Shown in pieces: positions 1 through 8,900 of a stretch of DNA of 60,287 nt (positions are counted from its first letter, which is position 1; each line of letters starts with the position of its first letter). This DNA comes from Bacteroidaceae bacterium (GTDB lineage Bacteria; Bacteroidota; Bacteroidia; Bacteroidales; Bacteroidaceae): NCBI GenBank assembly GCA_017555845.1, contig JAFZFO010000033.1, positions 1-60,287 of the forward strand. The letters run 5' to 3'. The notes beneath the pieces are model-generated. The model did no database searches, was not told the DNA's origin, and saw only the letters and a list, made by a program, of their open reading frames with translations. The translations under genes and the position numbers were made by a program.

Positions 1-155
1 ACCCTTTATTGATACGCTTTGAGCGTTAAGAAACAATAAAAACGTTAAATCTTCACCTTTTAGAATGCACCCTTAAAGGTTATGACCATATTTCTGACTT
101 ATTACTCGCAAAATATTGAGTAATAACCGGTTGTAAATACAAGGGATGTACAGAG
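1..155. other. Non-coding left edge ahead of truncated LRR gene
   Basis: No gene can be supported here. The leucine-rich-repeat reading frame of the next gene can be followed upstream to about position 138 (residues Y-K-G-C-T-E-L, a typical repeat end), but a TGA at 117-119 closes it and no signal peptide or start codon precedes it. The stretch holds an AT-rich inverted repeat at 99-126. Confidence 0.6.
99..126. repeat. Inverted repeat, 9-bp arms
   Basis: TTATTACTC (99-107) and GAGTAATAA (118-126) are perfect inverted copies separated by 10 nt. The right arm lies about 12 bp before the point where leucine-rich-repeat coding similarity begins. It could be a hairpin, a protein-binding site or one arm of a recombination site; nothing here decides between these. 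Confidence 0.5.
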
Positions 156-1526
156 TTGCAAAGCGCTGTCATTGGCAACAGTGTAAAGGTTATTGAAGAT
201 AATACTTTTAAGGATTGCGTAAACCTTGCGAACTTAAAAATCGGTACGGGGATTGAGTCGATAGGTGACTATTCATTCTCGGGCTGTCTGAGCCTGAAGA
301 CCCTGAACACCGAGAATGTGAAGTCTATTGGATATGAAGCATTCAAGGATTGTAGCGGGTTATGCGAAATAACATTAGGCGAAGCACTTGAAACAATAAA
401 AGAGAAGGCCTTTGAACACTGTTCATCAGTAACAGCAATCACAGTACCAAAGAATGTAAAGGAGATCAAATACAACAGCTTCAGTGGATGGAGTGCGCTG
501 AAGAATGTCGCCACTCTTTGTGACAGCATTGGAAACTGGTTCAGCGCAAACACCTCGATAGAGGCAGTTGATATCAGTGATGGCACAAGAGTGGTAGGAG
601 TATCGGCATTCTCCGGTTGCACCAACTTGAAGAGATTGACAATTGGAAGTGATACAAGAACAATCCATGGCAAGGCATTCATGAATTGCACTTCACTAAA
701 AGAGGTGACGTTTGCCAATAATGTAGAGAAGATTTACAACAATGCTTTTGCTAAATGCACTGCACTGGAAAAGATTTCATTGGGACGCAGCACAAATGTT
801 GTAGAGAGTGCCGCTTTTGACGATTGCAAGAATCTCTCCACAATACATTTTGAGTGCGACAGTATTGGCAAATGGTTCAAACAGAACAAAAACATCAATA
901 CCGTATCGTTTGGAGCAAGAGTGACAAAAATTGGAGAAGAGGCTTTCTATGCATGCGAAAAGATTGAAAACATATCGGGTGGCATGAACATCTACTCCAT
1001 TGGAGACAAGGCTTTCTATTCCTGCAAGAATTTAAAGGAGATACAGCTATACGACAATATTGAAAGCATTGGCAACCTTAGTTTTGCAAGCTCGGGATTG
1101 GAAAAGATTACTCTGCCGATATTCCTTGAGAATTTGGGACGAGAAGCATTCAAGTCGTGCACGAACCTTCAGGAAGTGAGCATAAATCAATGCTTGCCAA
1201 TAATCAATGAACAGACATTCCTGTACTGCGACAACATCACCAAAATCATTTCAAATGCCACACTGCCTCCCGTGCTGGAAAGCAATGCTTTTAGCCAAAC
1301 AACATATGACAATGCAATACTCCACATACCAATGGGATGCACAGGAGCATACAGAAATGCCGAAAACTGGAGCCGCTTCTTCAGCTGCATTGAGGATGAA
1401 AGCGCCGACATTGATGAGGCAAGAGCAGAACATAAGAGAAGTACATGTTATGACCTTAGAGGCAATATCATTGAGAGGCCTATTAAAGGCATATACATTA
1501 TTGACGGAAAGAAGATAGTGAAATAA
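156..1526 (+). CDS. BspA-type leucine-rich-repeat surface protein, 5'-truncated
   Basis: The 456 residues are almost entirely BspA-like (LRR_5) repeats of about 23 aa, with the recurring pattern of I-G-x-x-A-F-x-x-C-x-x-L. Members of this family are secreted surface adhesion proteins in Bacteroidales. The last 25 residues (YDLRGN... then GIYIIDGKKIVK) are the short C-terminal tail common on exported proteins of this group. There is no ATG start or signal peptide: the first usable codon is a TTG in the middle of a repeat, and repeat similarity extends a few codons further upstream before a stop. I therefore read this as the 3' remnant of a larger gene, possibly a pseudogene or a silent cassette. 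It ends 21 bp before the GH20 gene, so both could share a transcript. Confidence 0.75.
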   Translation: MQSAVIGNSVKVIEDNTFKDCVNLANLKIGTGIESIGDYSFSGCLSLKTLNTENVKSIGYEAFKDCSGLCEITLGEALETIKEKAFEHCSSVTAITVPKNVKEIKYNSFSGWSALKNVATLCDSIGNWFSANTSIEAVDISDGTRVVGVSAFSGCTNLKRLTIGSDTRTIHGKAFMNCTSLKEVTFANNVEKIYNNAFAKCTALEKISLGRSTNVVESAAFDDCKNLSTIHFECDSIGKWFKQNKNINTVSFGARVTKIGEEAFYACEKIENISGGMNIYSIGDKAFYSCKNLKEIQLYDNIESIGNLSFASSGLEKITLPIFLENLGREAFKSCTNLQEVSINQCLPIINEQTFLYCDNITKIISNATLPPVLESNAFSQTTYDNAILHIPMGCTGAYRNAENWSRFFSCIEDESADIDEARAEHKRSTCYDLRGNIIERPIKGIYIIDGKKIVK

Positions 1527-1547
1527 TTGATTTTAAATTCATATATC

Positions 1548-3881
1548 ATGAAAAAGCAGATTACAACACTTTTTGCCCTGCTATGTTGCGGTTTCATATC
1601 ATGCAACAAGGGAACATCTGTGGACACTACTGCCAACTACAATGTAGTGCCATTGCCACAGGAGATTATAATGGAAGAGAATGCCGGCTTTGAGCTCAAC
1701 GGCAAAACCGTCATTGCCTATAACGGTGACGAGGCAATGAAGCGCAATGCCCAGTTGCTTGCCGAGTATGTAAAGGAGAGCACAGGCCTTGAACTCAACA
1801 TTGAAGAGGGAGAGGCAGGCAAGAGCAACGCCATCAACCTCGCGATTGGAGATGCGCCCGAGAACAAGGAGGGTTACTGCATGTCTGTCACAAAGGAGAA
1901 TATTGAGATTGTATCAACAACACCTGCGGGAGTATTCTATGGTATACAGACACTGCGCAAGTCATTACCTGTAGCTGCGGCAAAGAAGATTGAGATGCCC
2001 GCAGTGACAATCACTGACTACCCACGCTTTGCATACCGTGGTGCACACCTTGATGTTTCGCGCCACTACTTCACAACAGACTCAATCAAGCGCTTCATTG
2101 ACATGTTGGCAATGCACAACATGAACCGTTTCCACTGGCACCTGACCGATGACCAGGGCTGGCGCATTGAGATAAAGAAATACCCAAAGCTCACAACCGT
2201 TGCAGCAGAGCGTGACGAGACAGTCATTGGACGCAACAGCGGCGAGTATGACGGACAGCACTATGGTCCATTCTTCTATACACAGGAGGAGTGCAAGGAG
2301 ATCATTGCATATGCAGCCGAGCGCCATATCACTGTAATCCCCGAGATAGACCTTCCCGGTCACATGCAGGCAGCCCTTGCAGCATACCCCGAATATGGTT
2401 GCACTGGTGGCCCATACGAGGTGTGGAAGATGTGGGGTGTATCGGACAACGTGCTTTGCGCCGGTAACGATGCCACATTGAAGTTCATTGAGGATGTCCT
2501 TGACGAGGTTGTCGAGATATTCCCATCGGAGTATATCCATGTCGGTGGTGACGAGTGCCCAAAGACAGTATGGGAGAAGTGTCCTAAATGCCAGGCACGC
2601 ATCAAGGCTCTTGGCATCAAGGGCGACGACAAGCACAGCGCCGAGATGTACCTGCAGAGCTTTGTAATCAACTATGCCGAGAAGCACCTGAACAGCAAGG
2701 GCCGTCAGATCATCGGTTGGGATGAGATTCTTGAAGGTGGTCTCGCGCCAAATGCTACAGTACACTCATGGCGTGGCATCGAAGGTGGTATTGAGGCCGC
2801 AAAACAGGGTCACGACTGCATCATGTCGCCAACAAGCTTCATGTACTTCGACTACTACCAGACAACATACACCGATGAGGAGCCTTTGGCAATTGGTGGT
2901 TATGTACCTGTAGAGAAGGTGTACAGCTTTGAGCCAATGCACGAGTCACTCACTCCCGAGGAGCAGAAGCACATCATTGGCGTGCAGGCAAACCTGTGGA
3001 GCGAGTATGTTCCCACATTCAGTCATGTAGAATATATGGAGTTGCCACGTATGGCGGCACTATGCGAGGTGCAGTGGTGCAATCCCGAGAAGAAGGATTT
3101 CGAGAACTTCAGACAGCGTCTGTTGCCTCTCCTGAAGTTGTACGATGTATATGACTACAACTATGCAAAGCATATCCTTGACATTGAGCCAGAGTTCAGC
3201 GTTGACACCGACAAAGGCGTCATAGTTGCTACATTGAGAGTCATGGATGACACTCCTATTTATTATACACTCGACGGCAGTGAGCCGACAGTAGAATCAA
3301 CCCTATACACTGCGCCTGTTGAGTTCAGCGAGGCATGCACCTTCAAGGCAAAGGGTATTGGCGAGCGTGGCGCAACAAGGACATTGACCGAGGAGATTTA
3401 CTTCAGCAAGGCAACAGCAAAGCCAATCACTATGCTGCAGGAGATTCACAAGAACTACACTTTCAAGGGTGGCATCACACTCGTTGACGGTTTGAAAGGC
3501 ACTCCCAACTACCGTACCGGACGTTGGTTGGGATTCTGCCTCACAGACCTTGAGGCGGTTGTTGACCTGAAGCAGGAGGAGGAGATCAGCTACGTTGCAT
3601 TCAACACCAGCGTTGACAAGGGCGACTGGGTATTCGACCTCTTGGGCCTTACCGTTTCGGCATCCAACGATGGCGAGAACTACACAATCCTGTTCAATGA
3701 GGAGTACCCCGACCTCACAGCCGAGGATGAGAACAGAATCTACGAGCACAAGGCTGAGTTTGAGCCGACAAAAGCACGCTACGTAAAAATCAAGGCCCTC
3801 TCGGACCGCGACATGCCGGCATGGCACCCTGCAGTGGGTTACCCCGCGTTCATCTTCGTGGATGAGTTGGAAATCAACTGA
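1548..3881 (+). CDS. Beta-N-acetylhexosaminidase, GH20 lipoprotein
   Basis: The protein is a 777-aa GH20 exo-enzyme that removes terminal GlcNAc/GalNAc from glycans. The ATG at 1548 gives a lipoprotein signal (MKKQITTLFALLCCGFISC, Cys19), so the product should be anchored in a membrane facing the periplasm or the outside. An N-terminal GH20b-like domain (about 35-150) precedes the TIM barrel. Diagnostic barrel motifs are HLTDDQGWRIEIKKYP and HVGGDECPK, whose Asp335-Glu336 is the catalytic pair of substrate-assisted hydrolysis. A chitobiase C-terminal type module (YYTLDGSEPT) and an F5/8 type C-like beta-sandwich follow. There is no sorting tail, unlike the other large hydrolases here. The family call is firm; the glycan target (mucin, N-glycan, chitin oligomers) is inferred. 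Confidence 0.95.
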   Translation: MKKQITTLFALLCCGFISCNKGTSVDTTANYNVVPLPQEIIMEENAGFELNGKTVIAYNGDEAMKRNAQLLAEYVKESTGLELNIEEGEAGKSNAINLAIGDAPENKEGYCMSVTKENIEIVSTTPAGVFYGIQTLRKSLPVAAAKKIEMPAVTITDYPRFAYRGAHLDVSRHYFTTDSIKRFIDMLAMHNMNRFHWHLTDDQGWRIEIKKYPKLTTVAAERDETVIGRNSGEYDGQHYGPFFYTQEECKEIIAYAAERHITVIPEIDLPGHMQAALAAYPEYGCTGGPYEVWKMWGVSDNVLCAGNDATLKFIEDVLDEVVEIFPSEYIHVGGDECPKTVWEKCPKCQARIKALGIKGDDKHSAEMYLQSFVINYAEKHLNSKGRQIIGWDEILEGGLAPNATVHSWRGIEGGIEAAKQGHDCIMSPTSFMYFDYYQTTYTDEEPLAIGGYVPVEKVYSFEPMHESLTPEEQKHIIGVQANLWSEYVPTFSHVEYMELPRMAALCEVQWCNPEKKDFENFRQRLLPLLKLYDVYDYNYAKHILDIEPEFSVDTDKGVIVATLRVMDDTPIYYTLDGSEPTVESTLYTAPVEFSEACTFKAKGIGERGATRTLTEEIYFSKATAKPITMLQEIHKNYTFKGGITLVDGLKGTPNYRTGRWLGFCLTDLEAVVDLKQEEEISYVAFNTSVDKGDWVFDLLGLTVSASNDGENYTILFNEEYPDLTAEDENRIYEHKAEFEPTKARYVKIKALSDRDMPAWHPAVGYPAFIFVDELEIN

Positions 3882-3908
3882 TTGAAAGATTATCAAAAAC
3901 ACCATTAT

Positions 3909-3936
3909 CAAGCGCCCATTGGGCGCTTGATTTTTT
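3909..3936 (+). terminator. Rho-independent terminator after GH20 gene
   Basis: A 9-bp stem CAAGCGCCC / GGGCGCTTG with a 3-nt loop is followed directly by a run of six T residues. It lies 27 bp after the GH20 stop codon. Confidence 0.9.
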
Positions 3937-3960
3937 ATTCATTGGAATGTTCAACCTCCG

Positions 3961-3988
3961 TTTGGGCAGACATATCGGTCTGCCCAAA
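3961..3988. repeat. Inverted repeat between two terminators
   Basis: TTTGGGCAGAC (3961-3971) pairs with GTCTGCCCAAA (3978-3988) around a 6-nt loop. It sits between the GH20 terminator and the DUF4293 terminator and may be a back-up terminator readable in either direction. Confidence 0.6.
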
Positions 3989-4018
3989 AGAACAGAACCG
4001 CAGTCAATGAGTTAAAAC

Positions 4019-4053
4019 AATAAATCCGCACCCTGTTGGGATGCGGATTTATT
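4019..4053 (-). terminator. Terminator of the bamD-rpoZ-DUF4293 operon
   Basis: AATAAATCCGCA pairs with TGCGGATTTATT, with an inner CCC/GGG extension and a one-base bulge. On the minus strand the stem is followed by a T-rich tail (TTGTTTTAAC). It lies 20 bp past the DUF4293 stop codon. Confidence 0.85.
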
Positions 4054-4072
4054 GTTTATGGAGATTTTGTTA

Positions 4073-4540
4073 TCAGTCTCTCAAACGGAAACCAAGCGCT
4101 TTGGCAATTATCTTGGCCTCGCAACGGCGAAGCAAAAGATAAGCAAAAAGGTTCAGTGTCAATGCCATGAATGGATAGAGCATTGGAACTTCAATTGCCA
4201 TTGATGTGCCACCGGAAAGTATCAATGTATACACAAAGAACAGGATGTAATAACCGGCGAACAAAAGCATTGAAAGTATTGTGACTCTCTTCTGCATTTC
4301 AAAGTTATTGTACAATGACACCAACAGTCCAAGCAGGTTCACAACCGCTGTGAAGACCAAAAGTATTCCAAGTGCAATAACAGATCTTGACACCTCTCCG
4401 TCCGCTGCTGTATACTTAAAGTTTGTCATTTCGGCAACTGCTCCATCTGGTTCTGTAAAGCCAACTACGGGAGCAAGCAACGCCAATACAGTCAGCACCA
4501 ATGATGCTACATACATCAGCTGATAGAAACGGAATTTCAT
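4073..4540 (-). CDS. DUF4293 family membrane protein
   Basis: The protein has 155 aa with four hydrophobic segments (about 8-26, 55-77, 85-108, 118-138) and short charged ends, so it is an inner-membrane protein. It matches the Bacteroidetes-specific DUF4293 family, whose function is unknown. It is the last gene of a bamD-rpoZ-DUF4293 operon, an order I recognise as usual in Bacteroidales, and starts 34 bp after the rpoZ stop. Conservation of this position hints at a link with envelope biogenesis or transcription, but nothing in the sequence gives an activity. Confidence 0.8.
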   Translation of the reverse strand: MKFRFYQLMYVASLVLTVLALLAPVVGFTEPDGAVAEMTNFKYTAADGEVSRSVIALGILLVFTAVVNLLGLLVSLYNNFEMQKRVTILSMLLFAGYYILFFVYTLILSGGTSMAIEVPMLYPFMALTLNLFAYLLLRRCEAKIIAKALGFRLRD

Positions 4541-4574
4541 ATCAAAAATATTTTAAGGGATGCGAAGCCGTTTC

Positions 4575-4913
4575 TTAAGCCTCCTCGTCCTCTACCTCCT
4601 TAGCAGGATCGCGGAAATAGATCTTGTCCTCAAGGAACTCCTGAGCTGCAATGAGTGTTGGCTTTGGAAGTCTCTCGAAATAGCGTGAAATCTCAATCTG
4701 CTCGTGATTCTCGAACTGCTCCTCGAGGTTGTCAGTTGATGATGAGAACTCGTTGAGTTTCTTGAGCAACTCCTCTTTCATCTCTGCAGCGATCTGGTTT
4801 GAACGCTTGCCGATGATTGCAACCGACTCATAAACATTACCTGTTTCGTGTACAAAATCTGCCATGTTGCGTGTGACAGTGTTTGTTGGAGCATTAGTTT
4901 TCTTGTAATCCAT
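4575..4913 (-). CDS. rpoZ: RNA polymerase omega subunit, Bacteroidetes type
   Basis: The 112-aa protein carries the omega core NVYESVAIIGKRSNQIAAEM (about 27-46), the helix that clamps the C-terminal end of beta-prime and assists polymerase assembly. The rest is acidic and divergent from proteobacterial omega, as usual in Bacteroidetes, where this gene is often annotated only as hypothetical. It lies between bamD (27 bp upstream) and the DUF4293 gene. The assignment rests on the core motif and gene order. Confidence 0.85.
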   Translation of the reverse strand: MDYKKTNAPTNTVTRNMADFVHETGNVYESVAIIGKRSNQIAAEMKEELLKKLNEFSSSTDNLEEQFENHEQIEISRYFERLPKPTLIAAQEFLEDKIYFRDPAKEVEDEEA

Positions 4914-4940
4914 TTTATTTCAATTATTATATTATTATTC

Positions 4941-5762
4941 TTATTCTGCTATCTTGACAAATTTGATGGCTTCCTTGTAATATTTGTCGGCCTCCTTGAT
5001 GTACTTGCTGTCGGGGAACTCGGTCTTGAACGCGTAATACTCGTCAATGGTATTGCGGTAACGCTCAAGTTTCTTTACCTCTACACTCTTGTGCGCCATC
5101 TGGTATTTTGCACGGAGTATCAGTACCGACAACTCCTCGCGGAGGTTTGTATAAGGATAGTCCTTCAATGCATTCTGCGCGGTAACGATACATGCCTGGT
5201 AGTTGTTGCCGATATAGGCCAGATCTCCAAGATCGTAGTACAACTTTGCCGACAGGTACATCTTCTTCACGAGCACATCGTGCATCTTCATAATCATCTC
5301 CTGCGCCTCGGCATTGTAGCTGCTGTGCGGATAATACTCCATGAACAGCTGCAGCTCATTTATTGCCGCGTAAGTGTTCGACTGGTCGAGTTCGGGCTCC
5401 GGAGTACCCATGAACAGCGATTTGCCGGAGTAGAAACGGGTATATTCGGCATATTCGCCGCGAGGGTAGTTGGTATAGTGCACCTTGAAATACTGTGATG
5501 CAGTCTCATAGTCCTTTGACTCGTAGTAACATCGTGCAAGCAGCACCAAAGACTCCTCGGCCTTGTCGCCTCCCTTGAGCATGGTTACCATTGACTCAAG
5601 CAGATCCGAGGCCTTAAGGTATTTACCCTCAAGATAATATGCCTTAGCAGTCTCATATCTGTAGTCATAGTTGTTAGTCTTGTACACCTTGTTGAAAGTA
5701 TCACAAGATGTCAAGGTAACAACAAGCAAGAGAAGTATATATACCGTCCTTTTCATCATCAA
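4941..5762 (-). CDS. bamD: Outer membrane assembly lipoprotein BamD
   Basis: The 273-aa product has a lipoprotein signal (VYILLLLVVTLTSC, Cys20) and five tetratricopeptide-type helix pairs, for example ETAKAYYLEGKYLKASDLLE and VLLARCYYESKDYETASQYF. BamD is the periplasmic TPR component of the BAM complex that folds beta-barrel proteins into the outer membrane. Start choice is ambiguous among three consecutive Met codons (5762, 5759, 5756). It is the first gene of the rpoZ/DUF4293 operon and has a good promoter at 5822-5853. Confidence 0.92.
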   Translation of the reverse strand: MMMKRTVYILLLLVVTLTSCDTFNKVYKTNNYDYRYETAKAYYLEGKYLKASDLLESMVTMLKGGDKAEESLVLLARCYYESKDYETASQYFKVHYTNYPRGEYAEYTRFYSGKSLFMGTPEPELDQSNTYAAINELQLFMEYYPHSSYNAEAQEMIMKMHDVLVKKMYLSAKLYYDLGDLAYIGNNYQACIVTAQNALKDYPYTNLREELSVLILRAKYQMAHKSVEVKKLERYRNTIDEYYAFKTEFPDSKYIKEADKYYKEAIKFVKIAE

Positions 5763-5821
5763 TGGTCAAACCGATGTCGCTGACAACAGCGCACACCAAA
5801 CGCAATTATTAAAAATTTTTG

Positions 5822-5853
5822 CAAAGATAGTGCTTTTTGGCAGAAAATACAAC
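5822..5853 (-). promoter_or_regulatory. Promoter of bamD operon
   Basis: On the minus strand GTTG, 20 nt, TATCTTTG matches the Bacteroidetes primary-sigma consensus (TTTG, N19-21, TAnnTTTG). The -7 box is 60 bp before the bamD start. Confidence 0.7.
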
Positions 5854-5922
5854 CATAAAAAGCCCATTATTCGTTACTAAAATTTAAAATATCCAAAAAG
5901 CGCCCATAGGGAGAGGTTGCCA

Positions 5923-8900
5923 TCATCTGATGACAACCTTAACACCCTCAACGATATATACTCCGCAAGACAATGCAAAGCCATGGGTTGCGTTCACATG
6001 AGCCGACGCCACTTTGCGTCCTGCGACATCGTACACAGCCACATCACGTGGAGAATCAACAGTCACGACAACAGCACTGTCAACCACCTGTACATCGGCA
6101 TTGGCATCATCACGTACCGACACTACACCTACCGTGCCATTGGTATTTTCCATGCCCGGTGTCTGATATACACGTACCCAGTCGAAACGTGTCTCATAGG
6201 TGTGTGTCACGTCGGCATCGGCAGCCCAAGCATTGTTACCCACGCTCTGGTTGAGAATCAGGTGGAAGTGCTTGTCAAAAGGCCACTGTCCCTGGTTCAA
6301 CTGCGATTGGTTGGTAGACTTTGCATAACGGCCAACCTCTTTGCCGTCAACATACCATATCAGGGTTGTGGCATCCCACTTCAAGCCGTATGTATGGTAA
6401 CGGTCGTGTGATGTATATACATTGAAGCTTGACTGTGGATTGTTCTTATAGCCAAGGTCATAGGTCCAGTTGCTGTGGATTGTATGCCATGAACGCTCCT
6501 GAGCGTCGATTGTCTCCCAGATGTCAATCTCGCCACAATCGGGCCAACCGGCACTGCGGTCCTCGGGCATCATCCAGAATGCAGGGAAGTTACCGGTCCA
6601 TGGGTTGGACTTGATGCGAGCCTCGACGTAACCATATGTGAAGCCAAAAAGACCGTCGCTCTTTATACCACCGGTAATCATTGGAATTGGGTCACTCTCC
6701 TGGTCGGGATTAGGTATGGCACGTGCCACAAGGTCACCACCCTGCAGATAGATTACCTCCTTGCTGTCGCTGAGCCAACGGTTCCATGTTGCACCCTGAC
6801 GCTGGCAACGCATCCACTTCTCATCCACAGGCTGTGACATATCCTCGGCATTGAACTCATCGCTGAAGACAAGCTGCCACTCGCCACCCTCCTGCGGAAC
6901 AAACTCGGCATAGAGCGCGACATCGCCGTCAATGAGCGATCCGTCAACAACAGCCTTGCCGTCGGCAACAGCTATCACATCCTCACGCCACTGAGCGTTG
7001 CCAGCAATCACCTCTTCACCGTCAAGATTGTGACCATGACGCACTACAAGCTCATTACATACAAAGCCCGGAGCGCCACGCAACACAGCTGTGAAGCCAT
7101 TGCCCGGTGTCACCACCATAGGCAGAGCCGAGTAGTTCTCGCCATCGATGCTACCATCAATTGTATTCAATGTCAGAGCCTTGTTTCCAGTAACAATACT
7201 TATCAAGAAATCGACAATCACACCATTTTCAGCAACAATCGCATCGGAGCCACCGGGGTTGAGCTCCTCACCATCAAGTTTCAGACGGACACGGTAAACA
7301 CCATCGGGCAACACATTTGCGATTTTATATAGTGGGAGAGCTGCTGTACCATTCTCGGCAGCATCGCCATTGCTGTCAATTCCGTTGTAGCATGAGAAGG
7401 CAACCAACTCGCTTGAAACGCCAGGTTTTCCATCAGCGCCCAGCAACACAGCAAAGCGGCCGTCATTATTCAAGTCCACATAAAGATAAGCATTCTTGGT
7501 TGCCCCGGTAACATCAAGCAACATGTTTCGTGTATTTGAAAGAATCACGGGAGTTGCTGTAAAGTCATAGTATGCAGCATTACCTTTGATTGAAAACATA
7601 TTACCATTTACACCAACAGCAATATCGTGGGCTGTAGCGACTGTCGCATCCTTGTCAAACGAGAGTGCATAACCGTCACCGGCCTGGACACCCTGCTGTA
7701 CGAAATGTGCTGTTATCCTGATGTCACCATCGACATACTCGGCAGGTATGGTAACCACATCACCATTGAGCATATAAGCAGGGAGCACAATCTCACCATA
7801 CTGATCAACGCCGTGAAGGCTCTTTGTTCCATCGAGATTATGACCATGGAGCACTGTTACAGCATCGAGGATATAGCCTTCGGCCGGCACCACCTTAACA
7901 TCCAAAGCCTCGCCGAAAGCCACTGTTGCAGGCAAGGCAGAGCCATCGGCTGCAAGCAATGCGCCATTCTCGGCAACAACCTCAAGCGCACCGTTTTCAT
8001 TGTGTACGTTCAGTACCACATCACAGATTGCACCGCCGTTCTTTATGATACCGTTACCATCCTCGGCACGACCGGCCGGGTCAATTGATGCCCAGTCAAC
8101 CTTGTAACGCATGCGGTAGAAACCGGGAGTCATATCTGCAGGCACTGTAAATGCCGGTGGGTTGAGCACATTGCTGTTTGTAACGCGCTCGCCCTTGCTG
8201 TTATAGCCGGTACCCGAGCCCAAAGAAGGCTCTGCGTATGAGAAAGCCATGATATCACTACCGGCAGGGATTGAGCCATTGGCATTGAGTGTTGCCTCAA
8301 AAGCGCCATCCTGACCACGGTCAAGATATACAAAACCATGCATCCAAGTACCTGTAAAGCCAAAAGAAGGAGTAACAGTCTCGCCGGGAGCAGCGCTGAA
8401 GCAACCATCCTCAACTTTGCTGTACACCTTCAAAGGAGTAGGCAACTGCAAAGTCTGGCCGCCAAGTGAAACACTGTTCAAGCGACGGCTACCATGTGTA
8501 TAACCCTGTTCCTTGTCAAATACAATCGGATAATCCTCGGTAACGACAGGTGCGCTCTTGTTCACAAGCTCCATCTTGTCAATGTCGCCCATATATCCGC
8601 TCTCATTGAAAAGGCGTACAACGTTCTCGCCCTTCTCAAGCACTACATCGAACTCGGCTGAACCCACTGTGCTCCAGCCACCGGAATTACCGGTAAAAGT
8701 TATAGCCTCTCCACCATTCACACTAAGCTTCATGGTGCGGTTGTCGCCTGTAACAAAGTATACACGCAGGGTGTACTCGCCACCATTCTCGCTGTAGACG
8801 TTGCGCCACTGCAGGTCGTTGCTGTCGCGGTTACCGAGCCAACCGACAGCCACGCCACCCGAGCAACCATTCTTCTCGCTGTAAACTGCTGTACCATAAA

